Notes: a model not told the origin generated them from the sequence alone. Counted from the stretch's first letter, positions 36,165-43,804 are shown. The stretch is DNA of 58,379 bases from an uncultured Eubacteriales bacterium (GCA_900548615.1 URKW01000002.1:1-58379), one strand, 5' to 3'. Made by a program: numbers and translations.

Positions 36165-36950
36165 TTATATCCAGCGCTCCAGCGTGACGGACAGCCGTCC
36201 CTTGCGGGTGGTGCCGCCCACCTGTGCCAGCGCCGCCTTGCCCAGTCCCCGCACGGCGATGCGGTCGCCCTGCTGTAATTGCCGGTCGCCCTTGAGACAC
36301 ACCAGATCGTTGACGGCCACCCTTCCGGCGGCGATCAGCTGTCCGGCAGGCCCTCGCGCCAGCGAAAAGGCCGACCCCACCAGACAGTCCAGCCGCAGCG
36401 AGGGCACCGTGTCCCTGATCTCCCGCTTTTCCACCGCCGGGCGCTGTACCTCCGCCAGCGGGATCACCGACAGGTGCAGCTTCGTCCGGCCCGCGCTGTC
36501 CCACTGCTCCAGCAGGTAGGGCAAGATCTGCCGCGTCACCAGAATGTCGCACTGTCCGGCAGAGACATAGATATCCCCCACCGTTTCCCGCTTGATGCCC
36601 GCACCCATAAGGCTGCCCAGAAAATCCCGGTGGGTCAGTGCGTCCTTCTCATAGTACACGGCCCGCACGGCAGCCGCCGGGCCGTCCTCCGAGGTCAGAT
36701 AGTCCTCCGGCAGATACTCCGGCACATAGCAAGCCATGCAGCGCTCCGCCCCGTCGCAGCCGCCGAAAAACACCAGCGGCACATGGGGCAGCAGCTTCTT
36801 CACCATGGCCTGCTCACGGGGCGAGAGAAACGCCGTGCAGCTGAAGATCTCCCGCTCCGCCCCGTGGTTCAGCTTATCGTAGAGTCGGGCCAGCAGCAGC
36901 CGGTCCTCCTCCGTTTCCGCCGCCGCGGCGATGCAGCGCTGTTTGTCCAT
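36165..36950 (-). CDS. YlmH-like S4 RNA-binding protein
   Basis: 261 residues. The C-terminal third (PSLRLDCLVGSAFSLARG... LIAAGRVAVNDLVC) is an S4 RNA-binding domain. The N-terminal part (FLSPREQAMVKKLLPH, FFGGCDGAERCMACYVPEY) and the DFLGSLMGAGIKRETVGDI block match YlmH, a ribosome-associated factor encoded near cell-division genes in many Bacillota and linked to rescue of stalled ribosomes. Here no division genes are adjacent. Transcribed leftwards alone, opposite to the TetR gene. Confidence 0.87.
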   Translation of the reverse strand: MDKQRCIAAAAETEEDRLLLARLYDKLNHGAEREIFSCTAFLSPREQAMVKKLLPHVPLVFFGGCDGAERCMACYVPEYLPEDYLTSEDGPAAAVRAVYYEKDALTHRDFLGSLMGAGIKRETVGDIYVSAGQCDILVTRQILPYLLEQWDSAGRTKLHLSVIPLAEVQRPAVEKREIRDTVPSLRLDCLVGSAFSLARGPAGQLIAAGRVAVNDLVCLKGDRQLQQGDRIAVRGLGKAALAQVGGTTRKGRLSVTLERWI

Positions 36951-37095
36951 ACCGTGTTCCTCCCCTGTTTTCTTCTGCCGCTATTATAGCCGCCCGTCCC
37001 CCTGTCCGTCAAGGCCGTCCCGCCTCCTCCGCGCCGCGAAAAAAATCTGGGACGGGGGCTTGACAAACCGGCGGCCGCTATAATATAACACCGTA

Positions 37096-37112
37096 ATATA
37101 ACGTCGTTATAT
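37096..37112 (+). promoter_or_regulatory. probable TetR operator overlapping the tetR promoter
   Basis: Inverted repeat ATATAACG-T-CGTTATAT sits 12 nt before the ATG of the TetR gene, beside the -10-like TATAAT run at 37078-37090 and a TTGACA at 37060-37065. Position and symmetry suggest autoregulation. Confidence 0.65.
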
Positions 37113-37124
37113 GGAGGATTCCTC

Positions 37125-37742
37125 ATGGGAGAAACAAACAGCTCCACGCTGGAGCGGATCCACGCCGCCGCACAGGCGGAGTTTTTGAAAAAGGGCTATC
37201 AGGGCGCGTCGCTGCGGAACATCGTCAAGACCGCCGGCGTCACCACCGGCGCGCTGTACGGCTACTACGACAGCAAGGAAGCGCTGTTCGCCGCGCTGGT
37301 GGACGAGTCCTACCGCCACGTGCTGGACACCTACCGGGCCGCCGTGTTCGGCTTCGAGGCGCTGCGTCCCGAGGAGCAGGTGGCCCAGATGGGTGACGTG
37401 GGCAAGAACTGCATGCGGGAGCTGCTGACCTACATGGACGCCCGGCGTCCCATCTTTCACCTGATTCTGGAGCGGGCCGAGGGCACTCCCTACGCCGCCC
37501 TGATCGACCAGATGGTGACGCTGGAGGTGGAAGCCACGGAGCGCTACACGCAGGTGCTGCGGAGCATGGGCAAGACCGTGCCCGACATCGACCGGCGGCT
37601 GGAGCACATGTTGGTGACGGGCATGATGAATGCCTATTGCGAGATCATCATTCACGACATGCCCATCGAGGATGCCCAGCGGTACAGGGAGGAACTGGGC
37701 GACTTCTACACGGCGGGCTGGCTGAAAATTATGGGGCAGTGA
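37125..37742 (+). CDS. TetR/AcrR family regulator of a (now broken) ABC exporter
   Basis: 205 residues. DNA-binding domain at ~8-55 (IHAAAQAEFLKKGYQGASLR, then VTTGALYGYYDSKEALF). The helical C-terminal domain includes RPIFHLILERAEGTPY. The ATG at 37125 follows GGAGG. It directly precedes an ABC exporter gene that has suffered a large internal deletion, so its target may be non-functional. The inverted repeat at 37096-37112 is a likely operator. Confidence 0.9.
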   Translation: MGETNSSTLERIHAAAQAEFLKKGYQGASLRNIVKTAGVTTGALYGYYDSKEALFAALVDESYRHVLDTYRAAVFGFEALRPEEQVAQMGDVGKNCMRELLTYMDARRPIFHLILERAEGTPYAALIDQMVTLEVEATERYTQVLRSMGKTVPDIDRRLEHMLVTGMMNAYCEIIIHDMPIEDAQRYREELGDFYTAGWLKIMGQ

Positions 37743-37765
37743 TGCTCTATAATTTTTCACCAGCG

Positions 37766-37781
37766 GTTAGCGGTTACTAAC
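37766..37781 (+). promoter_or_regulatory. GTTAG-N6-CTAAC operator before the ABC remnant
   Basis: GTTAG-CGGTTA-CTAAC, same half-sites and spacing as in the feo promoter. It lies 13 nt after a TATAAT (37748-37753) and 21 nt before the ABC remnant start, a repressing position. Confidence 0.6.
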
Positions 37782-37802
37782 TTAAAGAAAAGAGGTCGTT
37801 GT

Positions 37803-38345
37803 ATGGAAGCGAAAAAGAAAAGCTGGACAAGCGCCCTTTTCGCCTACGCGGAGGGGGAGAAAAGCAGGTTGCTCCTGTCGGTCGTCCTGTCGGTGCTCAG
37901 CGTCATGCTGGGGCTGGTGCCCTTCTACTGCATGTACCGGCTCATCTGCCTGATGGCGGCGGGAACGGCCACGGCGGCACTGGCGGTGAAGTGGTGCCTG
38001 CTGGCGCTGGCAGCCTATGCCGCCAAGGTGGTGCTGTTCGGCCTGTCCACCGGCACGTCCCACGCCATGGCGTACACCATTCTGGACGAGGCCACCGCCA
38101 GCATCGACCCGGAGAACGAGCACCTGATCCAGCAGGCCATCTCCGCCCTGACGCGGGGCAAGGCCATCATCACCATCGCCCACCGTCTGGCCACCGTCCA
38201 GAACGCCGACCAGATCCTGGTGGTGGACGATGGCCGCATCGCCCACCACGGCACCCACGACCAGCTGGTCAAGCAGGAGAGCCTGTACCGGCGCTTCACC
38301 GCCATCCGCCAGCTGGCAGAGGGCTGGCGCATCGCCGCGGAATAA
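37803..38345 (+). pseudogene. ABC exporter remnant with large internal deletion
   Basis: 180 residues, against ~580 for a full exporter half. Residues 1-91 are the start of the membrane domain (two helices, ending STGTSHAMAYTI). Residues ~92-180 are the end of the nucleotide-binding domain from just inside Walker B (LDEATASIDPENEH) through the H-loop (IITIAHRLATV). Walker A, Q-loop and signature are gone, and the join is in frame. Such exporters usually come as a tandem pair after a TetR gene, so the deletion may have fused the front of one gene to the back of its partner. It cannot hydrolyse ATP. Start with AAAGAGGTCG upstream. Confidence 0.88.
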
Positions 38346-38357
38346 GCCTTTTCATAC

Positions 38358-38391
38358 GCGAAACAGCACCTCGGCGGGGGTGCTGTTTCGC
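38358..38391. terminator. hairpin between ABC remnant and fic
   Basis: Perfect 13-bp stem GCGAAACAGCACC/GGTGCTGTTTCGC, between two convergent genes. There is only a weak T-run, so termination strength is uncertain. Confidence 0.6.
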
Positions 38392-38398
38392 TATATAC

Positions 38399-38986
38399 TC
38401 ACTTTATCGCCTCGCCAAGCACCTGACGCAGCAGGTCTGTCACGCCCTGCCCGGCCTGGATAGTGGTGATCATCAGCAGGTCGCCATCCACCTCCGACCA
38501 GTTGAGGTCATGTCCCGCGCTGCGGATAAGCTGCGTCAGGAACGCCCGCTGGGTGCGGCCGTTGCCCTCGCGGAAGGGATGCAGGTAGTTGGTCGTGCAG
38601 TAAAAGTCAGTGATCTCCTCCACAAACGACCCGTGCGGCAGCCCTTTGAAATAGTTTTGCTGCTTCAGCCGGTCAAAAATCAGCTTGGCCTGCGGTTCGA
38701 TCTCCCCAGCAGGGCAGAAATCCGTCCCCTTCTTGCTGAGGTTCACCGTGCGGCTCTGCCCTGCCCAATCGTACAGGTCAGAGAAAAGAAATTGATGGAT
38801 CGCCTTATAGTGGGCAAAATCAAAAACGCCTTCCAGCGGGCATTGTTCCAGCTTGGAGGCGTTGACATAGGTGGCGAGAGCCTCCGCCTCTTGCAGCGCG
38901 GCCTCGTCATGGATATGCAGTTTGTTCACCAGCACCGTTGTGCCGGGGTAGCAGTTGTCCTGGATGGGATCGATGCTGTATGTCAT
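38399..38986 (-). CDS. fic: Fic-family toxin (AMP-transferase)
   Basis: 195 residues. The Fic core motif HPFREGNGRTQR (near residue 137) is intact, with the catalytic His and the phosphate-binding loop. The flap with LSKKGTDFCPA lies near residue 85. Fic proteins attach AMP to target proteins; class I members are held in check by a small antitoxin with an (S/T)xxxE(G/N) helix, as found here just upstream (7 nt gap). The short form with a VbhT-like layout suggests a toxin-antitoxin pair. ATG at 38986 with GAGGTG upstream. Confidence 0.92.
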   Translation of the reverse strand: MTYSIDPIQDNCYPGTTVLVNKLHIHDEAALQEAEALATYVNASKLEQCPLEGVFDFAHYKAIHQFLFSDLYDWAGQSRTVNLSKKGTDFCPAGEIEPQAKLIFDRLKQQNYFKGLPHGSFVEEITDFYCTTNYLHPFREGNGRTQRAFLTQLIRSAGHDLNWSEVDGDLLMITTIQAGQGVTDLLRQVLGEAIK

Positions 38987-38993
38987 ATCATCG

Positions 38994-39170
38994 TCACCTC
39001 TCGGCTGGTTTGGAAAAACGCCGCAGCAGCTCTGCCGTGGTCACCTCGCCACGCAGCACCCGCTGGCACTGCTCCCGCATCTGAGGCGTCACCTGGTATC
39101 CCTCCATGCGGACGGAGGCCTCTGCGTTCTTCATGGGAAGTGTATATCGTTTGTCGCTGCTCTTGCACAT
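38994..39170 (-). CDS. VbhA-like antitoxin of the Fic toxin
   Basis: 58 residues from the ATG at 39170, or 46 from the ATG at 39134. The inhibitory motif SVRMEG fits (S/T)xxxE(G/N), in which the Glu blocks ATP binding by Fic. The rest (VTPQMREQCQRVLRGEVTTAEL) is helical as in VbhA. The 39170 start is preferred because GAGGAG lies ~8 nt upstream; that site is within the 3' arm of the tRNA-Thr terminator hairpin. The 39134 start has no recognisable ribosome-binding site. Confidence 0.85.
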   Translation of the reverse strand: MCKSSDKRYTLPMKNAEASVRMEGYQVTPQMREQCQRVLRGEVTTAELLRRFSKPAER

Positions 39171-39172
39171 AG

Positions 39173-39201
39173 AAAAACTCCTCGCGGTATCCGCGAGGAG
39201 T
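39173..39201 (-). terminator. terminator of tRNA-Thr, doubling as antitoxin RBS
   Basis: On the minus strand, stem ACTCCTCGCGG/CCGCGAGGAGT followed by TTTTTCT, immediately after the encoded CCA of the tRNA. The GAGGAG in its 3' arm is also the best ribosome-binding site for the antitoxin. Confidence 0.85.
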
Positions 39202-39202
39202 C

Positions 39203-39278
39203 TGGAGCTTGTGGCCGGATTCGAACCGGCGACCTGCTCATTACGAGTGAGCTGCTCTGCCAGCTGAGCCACACAAGC
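39203..39278 (-). tRNA. tRNA-Thr (anticodon CGT)
   Basis: Complete 76-nt cloverleaf on the minus strand: acceptor GCTTGTG/CACAAGC, D arm GCTC..GAGC, anticodon arm GCTCA-CTCGTAA-TGAGC with anticodon CGT, T arm GCCGG-TTCGAAT-CCGGC, then T and an encoded CCA. It reads ACG codons. Confidence 0.97.
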
Positions 39279-39665
39279 ATCCTGATAAGAGTCGGCTCCT
39301 CGCCTCGCTCTGTTTTTTCCCACAGGGCAGCCACCCTGCAAGCCATGTGGTATCATACCACAAATCCCCGCATCCGTCAACTCTTATTTTTCACAGACCC
39401 ACAGCGCTGCCGAAGCCGCTATTTTCCCCGCTTTCCCGCCGGGAAATACACAGGGTAATCATTTCCCGGCGGATGAAAGTTTTCCGCCATGATCCCCACT
39501 TTTTTCGCGCCGTTTCTTCCCGCTTCGGCAGAATGACCAATCGCCAAAAATTGACTGCTCTCCCGTCTTTCCCTGTTTTTTACGTATTATTTCCACTTTT
39601 TTCGACAGGGATTTTCCTTTACATTTGGTTTACATAATTCTGCTCCCCATAACTTCTACAAGGAG

Positions 39666-39696
39666 TTATCCACACTTTCCACACCTTTTTCCACAC
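39666..39696 (+). other. DnaA-box-like cluster in an AT-rich gap
   Basis: The 676-nt gap 39279-39954 has no gene. It contains one perfect DnaA-box consensus TTATCCACA (39666-39674) followed by two TTTCCACAC sequences (39676-39684 and 39688-39696), and two copies of GTTTACATAAT (near 39628 and 39797) in an AT-rich setting. dnaA, dnaN or rpmH are not nearby, so this is unlikely to be the main origin; it could be a DnaA-titrating or regulatory site, or coincidence. Confidence 0.4.
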
Positions 39697-39900
39697 GGTG
39701 CAAACCTCAGTATTTCCGCCCATTCCCTGCCGCTTTTCCTCTTTTTGGAAAACCCGCAAACGCGGTTTGCCGCAGGTTATCCCCCGCCGTTTTGTTTACA
39801 TAATATTTTTATCAGGCATTTTCGCCGTCATCACAAATTTCTCCCTTAACGCGCTTGACACCGGAAACCCGCATGGTTGCTTGTATCAAGCCGCAAAGGA

Positions 39901-39935
39901 AGGGAGACTGCCGTATCAATCACGGCAGTCTCCCT
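39901..39935 (-). terminator. terminator after cysK
   Basis: Perfect stem AGGGAGACTGCCGT/ACGGCAGTCTCCCT with a 7-nt loop, 20 nt past the cysK stop. The following bases on the minus strand are TCCTTT, a modest T-run. Confidence 0.8.
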
Positions 39936-39954
39936 TTTACAGATATGATCCACT

Positions 39955-40887
39955 TCAGTCCGCGAACAGCGGGGTGGAGAGATAGCGGTCGCCGGTGTCG
40001 GGCAGCAGCGCCACAATGGTCTTGCCCTTGTTCTCCGGGCGCTTTGCCAGCTGGATGGCAGCCCACACGGCAGCGCCGGAGGAGATACCCACCAGTACGC
40101 CCTCCTTCTTGCCGATCAGCTTGCCGGTGGCGAAGGCATCCTCGTTCTCCACGGGGATGATCTCGTCATACACCTTGGTGTCCAGCACGTCAGGCACAAA
40201 GCCTGCGCCGATGCCCTGGATCTTATGGCTGCCTGCCACACCCTTGCTCAGCACGGGAGAGGCGGCAGGCTCCACGGCCACCACCTTCACGTTGGGATTC
40301 TGGCTCTTCAGGTACGCGCCGGTGCCGGTGACGGTGCCGCCGGTGCCGACGCCCGCCACAAAGATATCCACCTTACCATCGGTGTCCTCCCAGATCTCCG
40401 GGCCGGTGGTGGCCTTGTGTACGGAGGGGTTGGCAGGGTTCACGAACTGGCCGGGGATAAAGCTGTTGGGGATCTCCTTGGCCAGCTCGTCGGCCTTGGC
40501 GATAGCGCCCTTCATGCCCTTTGCGCCCTCGGTCAGCACCAGCTCCGCGCCGTAAGCCTTCATCAGCTGGCGGCGCTCCACGCTCATGGTCTCCGGCATG
40601 ACGATGATGATACGGTAGCCGCGGGCGGCGGCCACGGACGCCAGACCGATGCCGGTATTACCGGAGGTGGGCTCGATGATGACGGAATCGGGCTTCAGCA
40701 GACCCTTCTGCTCCGCGTCGTCGATCATAGCCTTGGCAATACGATCCTTCACGCTGCCGGCAGGGTTGAAGTATTCCAGCTTGCCCAGCACCTTGGCCTC
40801 CAGGCCCTCTTCCTTTTCAATGTGAGTCAGCTCCAGCAGCGGAGTCTTACCGATCAGCTGGTCAGCGGATGTATAGATCTTGCTCAT
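39955..40887 (-). CDS. cysK: cysteine synthase A
   Basis: 310 residues, the normal length. O-acetylserine sulfhydrylase makes cysteine from O-acetylserine and sulfide with PLP. The PLP lysine is in FNPAGSVKDRIA (near residue 46), the substrate loop PTSGNTGIG is near 74, and the phosphate-binding GTGGTVTGTG is near 182. ATG at 40887 with AGGAGGAA. It is divergent from an Rrf2-type regulator, and its promoter carries a long inverted repeat, which suggests cysteine- or Fe-S-responsive control. Confidence 0.95.
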   Translation of the reverse strand: MSKIYTSADQLIGKTPLLELTHIEKEEGLEAKVLGKLEYFNPAGSVKDRIAKAMIDDAEQKGLLKPDSVIIEPTSGNTGIGLASVAAARGYRIIIVMPETMSVERRQLMKAYGAELVLTEGAKGMKGAIAKADELAKEIPNSFIPGQFVNPANPSVHKATTGPEIWEDTDGKVDIFVAGVGTGGTVTGTGAYLKSQNPNVKVVAVEPAASPVLSKGVAGSHKIQGIGAGFVPDVLDTKVYDEIIPVENEDAFATGKLIGKKEGVLVGISSGAAVWAAIQLAKRPENKGKTIVALLPDTGDRYLSTPLFAD

Positions 40888-40980
40888 AATTATATTCCTC
40901 CTGAATGATGTTGTTGTGATTTGTGTTGTGTGTTTCGGCTTATTGATCACCGCGGCAACATCGGAGGTGCAGGTCGTATT

Positions 40981-41045
40981 TCACATTAATACCAACCTTT
41001 CTTGTAGGTTAGTGTGATTATATCCCCTTCCCCATCGTTTGTCAA
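40981..41045 (-). promoter_or_regulatory. cysK promoter with Rrf2-type inverted repeat
   Basis: On the minus strand TTGACA (41040-41045), 17 nt, TATAAT (41017-41022). Directly downstream is an inverted repeat, TCACAxTAA-x-ACCAAC-N7-GTAGGTTA-GTGTGA (40981-41017, a few mismatches). The regulator encoded divergently at 41126 is the obvious candidate to bind it. The ACCWAC/GTWGGT core resembles sites of CymR/IscR-type regulators. Confidence 0.75.
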
Positions 41046-41125
41046 GAGCTCTCCGCAAAATTTTACATTGATTTTCCTACTTACCATGTTGTATAATGGG
41101 TTTATCCTCAAAAGGAGGGAACGGT

Positions 41126-41557
41126 ATGTTGATTTCAACCAAGGGACGTTACGCGCTGCGGGTCATGATCGACCTGGCCGAACATCAGTCGGACGGTTTT
41201 ATTCCCCTGAAGGTCATTGCAGAGCGGCAAGAGATCTCGGAAAAATATCTGGAAAACATCATCAAGTTGCTGGTAAAGGCCAAGCTGCTGAACGGCCTGC
41301 GGGGCAAAGGCGGCGGCTATCAGCTGACAAAAGCGCCGGAGCAGTACACCGTAGAGAGCATCCTGCGGGTCACGGAGGACTCCATGGCGCCTGTCGCCTG
41401 TCTTGAGCCGGGTGCCGAGGCCTGTCCCCGTGCATCGGAATGCCGCACACTCTCCATGTGGCAGGGACTGGACAAGCTGATCACGGAGTACTTTACCAAC
41501 ATCACGCTGGCCGACCTGATGCGCCGCGCACCCGACGGGTATGACTATGTGATATGA
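41126..41557 (+). CDS. Rrf2 family regulator (IscR/CymR-like)
   Basis: 143 residues. The winged helix at 1-70 has MLISTKGRYALRVMIDLAEH, a recognition helix around ISEKYLENII and wing LRGKGGGYQL. Three Cys (92, 100, 106; C-x7-C-x5-C) could hold an Fe-S cluster as in IscR-type members. ATG at 41126 with AAAGGAGGG. Divergence from cysK suggests control of cysteine or Fe-S supply. No isc/suf genes follow; the next gene is an acetyltransferase. Confidence 0.9.
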   Translation: MLISTKGRYALRVMIDLAEHQSDGFIPLKVIAERQEISEKYLENIIKLLVKAKLLNGLRGKGGGYQLTKAPEQYTVESILRVTEDSMAPVACLEPGAEACPRASECRTLSMWQGLDKLITEYFTNITLADLMRRAPDGYDYVI

Positions 41558-41603
41558 TTACCATCAATTAACAAAGCCGCAGCGATAAAGGAGGTCGAAC
41601 GGT

Positions 41604-42239
41604 ATGACAGGGCCAGACCCCAACAGCATTTACCCCAATGAAAACGTCCGGCAGGTGGTTTACATCAAGAATGTAATCACCCGCCCCAATATTGAGGTAG
41701 GCGATTATACCTACTATGACGATGTGAACGGTGCGGAACGGTTCGAGGCGCACGTGACGCACCACTACGAATTTCTGGGCGACAGGCTTATCATCGGGAA
41801 ATTCTGCGCCATCGGCAAGGGGATCGAGTTTGTGATGAACGGCGCAAACCACCGGATGAACAGCGTGACGACCTACCCCTTCAACATTATGGGCGGCGGC
41901 TGGGAGCGGTTCGCGCCCTCGCTGGAGGAGCTGCCGCTGAAGGGCGATACCGTCGTGGGAAACGACGTGTGGATCGGCCAGAACGTGACGGTGATGCCGG
42001 GCGTTCACATCGGCGACGGCGCCATCATCGCCGCCAACTCCGTGGTGACAAGGGATATCCCCGCCTATTGTGTGGCGGGTGGCAACCCCTGCCGGGTGAT
42101 CCGCCGCCGGTTTGACGAGGCCTTGACAAAATACCTCCTGAAGCTCCGGTGGTGGGACTGGGACGCGGAAAAAATATTCCGGAGCATGGACGCCCTGTGC
42201 AGCGGTGATCTGGAAAAGATCAAACACATCAGGGACTGA
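41604..42239 (+). CDS. Vat/CatB-like xenobiotic acetyltransferase
   Basis: 211 residues of left-handed beta-helix repeats (VGDYTYYDD, IGKFCAIGKGIEF, VGNDVWIGQNVTVMPGVHIG, IAANSVVTRDIP). The loop MNGANHRMNSVTTYPF near residue 78 carries the catalytic His of the streptogramin A/chloramphenicol acetyltransferase (Vat/CatB) group, and the C-terminal RWWDWD motif is typical. It could acetylate an antibiotic or another hydroxyl compound; resistance is not shown. AAAGGAGG upstream, 46 nt after the Rrf2 stop. Confidence 0.88.
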   Translation: MTGPDPNSIYPNENVRQVVYIKNVITRPNIEVGDYTYYDDVNGAERFEAHVTHHYEFLGDRLIIGKFCAIGKGIEFVMNGANHRMNSVTTYPFNIMGGGWERFAPSLEELPLKGDTVVGNDVWIGQNVTVMPGVHIGDGAIIAANSVVTRDIPAYCVAGGNPCRVIRRRFDEALTKYLLKLRWWDWDAEKIFRSMDALCSGDLEKIKHIRD

Positions 42240-42378
42240 CGGCAATCGTGCCGCGTAGGGGATAGCTGCCGCCGTCTCTTGACAGCGTCAGCTATCTTTG
42301 CTGCGATAGGGACAAAAGAGTTGTCTCGTTTGCCGCAAGGGAACAGCCGCAGCGATGCGGCTTTCCAAAAAGCAGACG

Positions 42379-42394
42379 GTTAGCCAGTTCTAAC
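42379..42394 (+). promoter_or_regulatory. GTTAG-N6-CTAAC operator before the hydrolase pseudogene
   Basis: GTTAG-CCAGTT-CTAAC, the same half-sites and 6-nt spacing as in the feo promoter, 91 nt before the hydrolase start. The surrounding gap 42240-42485 holds no gene. Confidence 0.55.
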
Positions 42395-42485
42395 TGCCGC
42401 GTATACGTTTCGGCCGGCGCTGACCGTACGGCCTTGCATTAAAATACCCCAACAAAAACGCGCAGCCGACAAAGGAGCCTCACCT

Positions 42486-43013
42486 ATGAAAAGAGCTTAT
42501 TGCACATCCCAATACGCAAAGCCATGCGAGCAGTACTGCCGGGAGACCTACCCGGATGAAGCCGCGTCGATCCTCCAAAAAGCAGAGGAATACTATCTCG
42601 TCTTTCTCAAGGATATGCCCGATCTGGGCAAAAACATGATGGCGAAGAACATGCTGGACTGGTTCACGATCCTCGCCTTCTACGAGGCCAGCGGCCACCG
42701 GATGGACGGCGAGACGCTGCTGACCATCAAGCGCCGGGCCGTAGACCGGATGAAATTCCTCGGAAAGCTGGTGGACGGCAACAGGCAATAGTGTCCGTAC
42801 AAGCTGTTTGAAAAAATGTACCGGAGCTTCATTCGCATGCAGGCGGCGCATCAGGCAAAGGGCGAATGGCGGGACAGCTGGAGGATCCAGCTGAACCCCG
42901 GCCACCGCACCGAGGGCTTCTGCTTCCACCTCGTGGGCTGCCCCATCGCCAAGCACGCCAAGGAGCACGGCTACGGCGAACTGCTGCCCTACCTCTGCAA
43001 AACTGACCACTAA
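42486..43013 (+). pseudogene. L-2-amino-thiazoline-4-carboxylate hydrolase-like, amber-interrupted
   Basis: The frame codes for an ATC hydrolase-like protein (MKRAYCTSQYAKPCEQYC..., then FHLVGCPIAKHAKEHGYGEL). It is broken by a TAG at 42789-42791 after GNRQ. Reading continues in the same frame to TAA at 43011-43013. A K or W codon is probably expected at the TAG, so one base change explains it. The 3' end also stops early, at LCKTDH, where relatives (from memory) continue ~30 residues. The gene is thus probably dead. The 43014-43111 stretch shows no gene. Confidence 0.75.
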
Positions 43014-43111
43014 GGCAGTACTGAAAAGGCCGTGGATGCGGGGTGTCGTATCCTATATGGGGGAAAAGCCTACGTCGGTACTTACATCTTCAACAGAGGA
43101 GACGATCACAT

Positions 43112-43258
43112 ATGGACGAGCAAACGCTTTTAGAGCGCCTGATTGCAGGACGTGTTAACGCGGTGCTGGACGAAGTGCTGACCATTCTGGAGACCGACGA
43201 TGGAAAATCGTTTGAGGAAAAAAGGAAGAAATTGATCAACTTCTCAGCGCAAAAATAG
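43112..43258 (+). CDS. small acidic/helical hypothetical protein
   Basis: 48 residues, helical (LLERLIAGRVNAVLDEVLTI), ending in a basic stretch. ATG at 43112 with GAGGAG 10 nt upstream. No recognised family. It sits between the hydrolase remnant and an HTH-like protein. Confidence 0.45.
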   Translation: MDEQTLLERLIAGRVNAVLDEVLTILETDDGKSFEEKRKKLINFSAQK

Positions 43259-43429
43259 AGAAGCCGGAAGCTTCCCGCGATAAGGGCAGCGTACCGAATG
43301 TGACGGACACATTCTGGCAGCAAGGCGAGATCACCGTGGCAGAGGGGCTTAAGCCATGTGCTGGAATACCGCTTGGAGTGGCAGACAGATTAGAGCGTAA
43401 GATAGAGGATGAATTGAGGAGGGCCTATC

Positions 43430-43747
43430 ATGGATATTCAACGGGCAAAAGAGCTGCTGGAGGTTTTGGCAGATGGCGTCGACCCTTTGACCGGCGAGGT
43501 GCTGCCGGATAACCATGTCTGCAACAAGGTCGAGATCGTTCGTGCGCTGCACTGTGCTGTAGAAGAACTGTCCCGCCGACGGAGAAATCCTCTGCCGGAA
43601 AACAACGGAAAGCCGTGGACGGAGGAATTGGACAGCGAGCTATGCCGCCTATTTGATGAGGGCATGAAAAAGCAGGAGCTCTGCGCACATTTCAAGCGAA
43701 CCTCCGGTTCGATCCTATCCCGTCTGGAGAAGCTGGGAAAGATGTGA
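43430..43747 (+). CDS. conserved small protein with C-terminal HTH (Myb/SANT-like)
   Basis: 105 residues. The N-terminal part (AKELLEVLADGVDPLTGEVLP) and the C-terminal KPWTEELDSELCRLFDEGMKKQELCAHFKRTSGSILSRLEKLGK form a known pairing in uncharacterised bacterial proteins. The second part looks like a Myb/SANT-type helix-turn-helix for DNA binding. ATG after GAGGAGG. Function unknown. Confidence 0.75.
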   Translation: MDIQRAKELLEVLADGVDPLTGEVLPDNHVCNKVEIVRALHCAVEELSRRRRNPLPENNGKPWTEELDSELCRLFDEGMKKQELCAHFKRTSGSILSRLEKLGKM

Positions 43748-43804
43748 CCTTTCAGCAGGGCGATGCAGGGGCACTCCCCTACCGAAGCCGCTTCTTTGGT
43801 CGAA

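Noticed and set aside
39600..39850. Chromosomal replication origin
   Set aside because: DnaA boxes are present, but dnaA, dnaN, rpmH or other usual origin neighbours are absent; only a weaker site claim was kept.
42789..42791. TAG read as pyrrolysine or suppressed
   Set aside because: No pyrrolysine genes or suppressor tRNA are seen, and the 3' end of the gene also looks truncated; simple decay is more likely.
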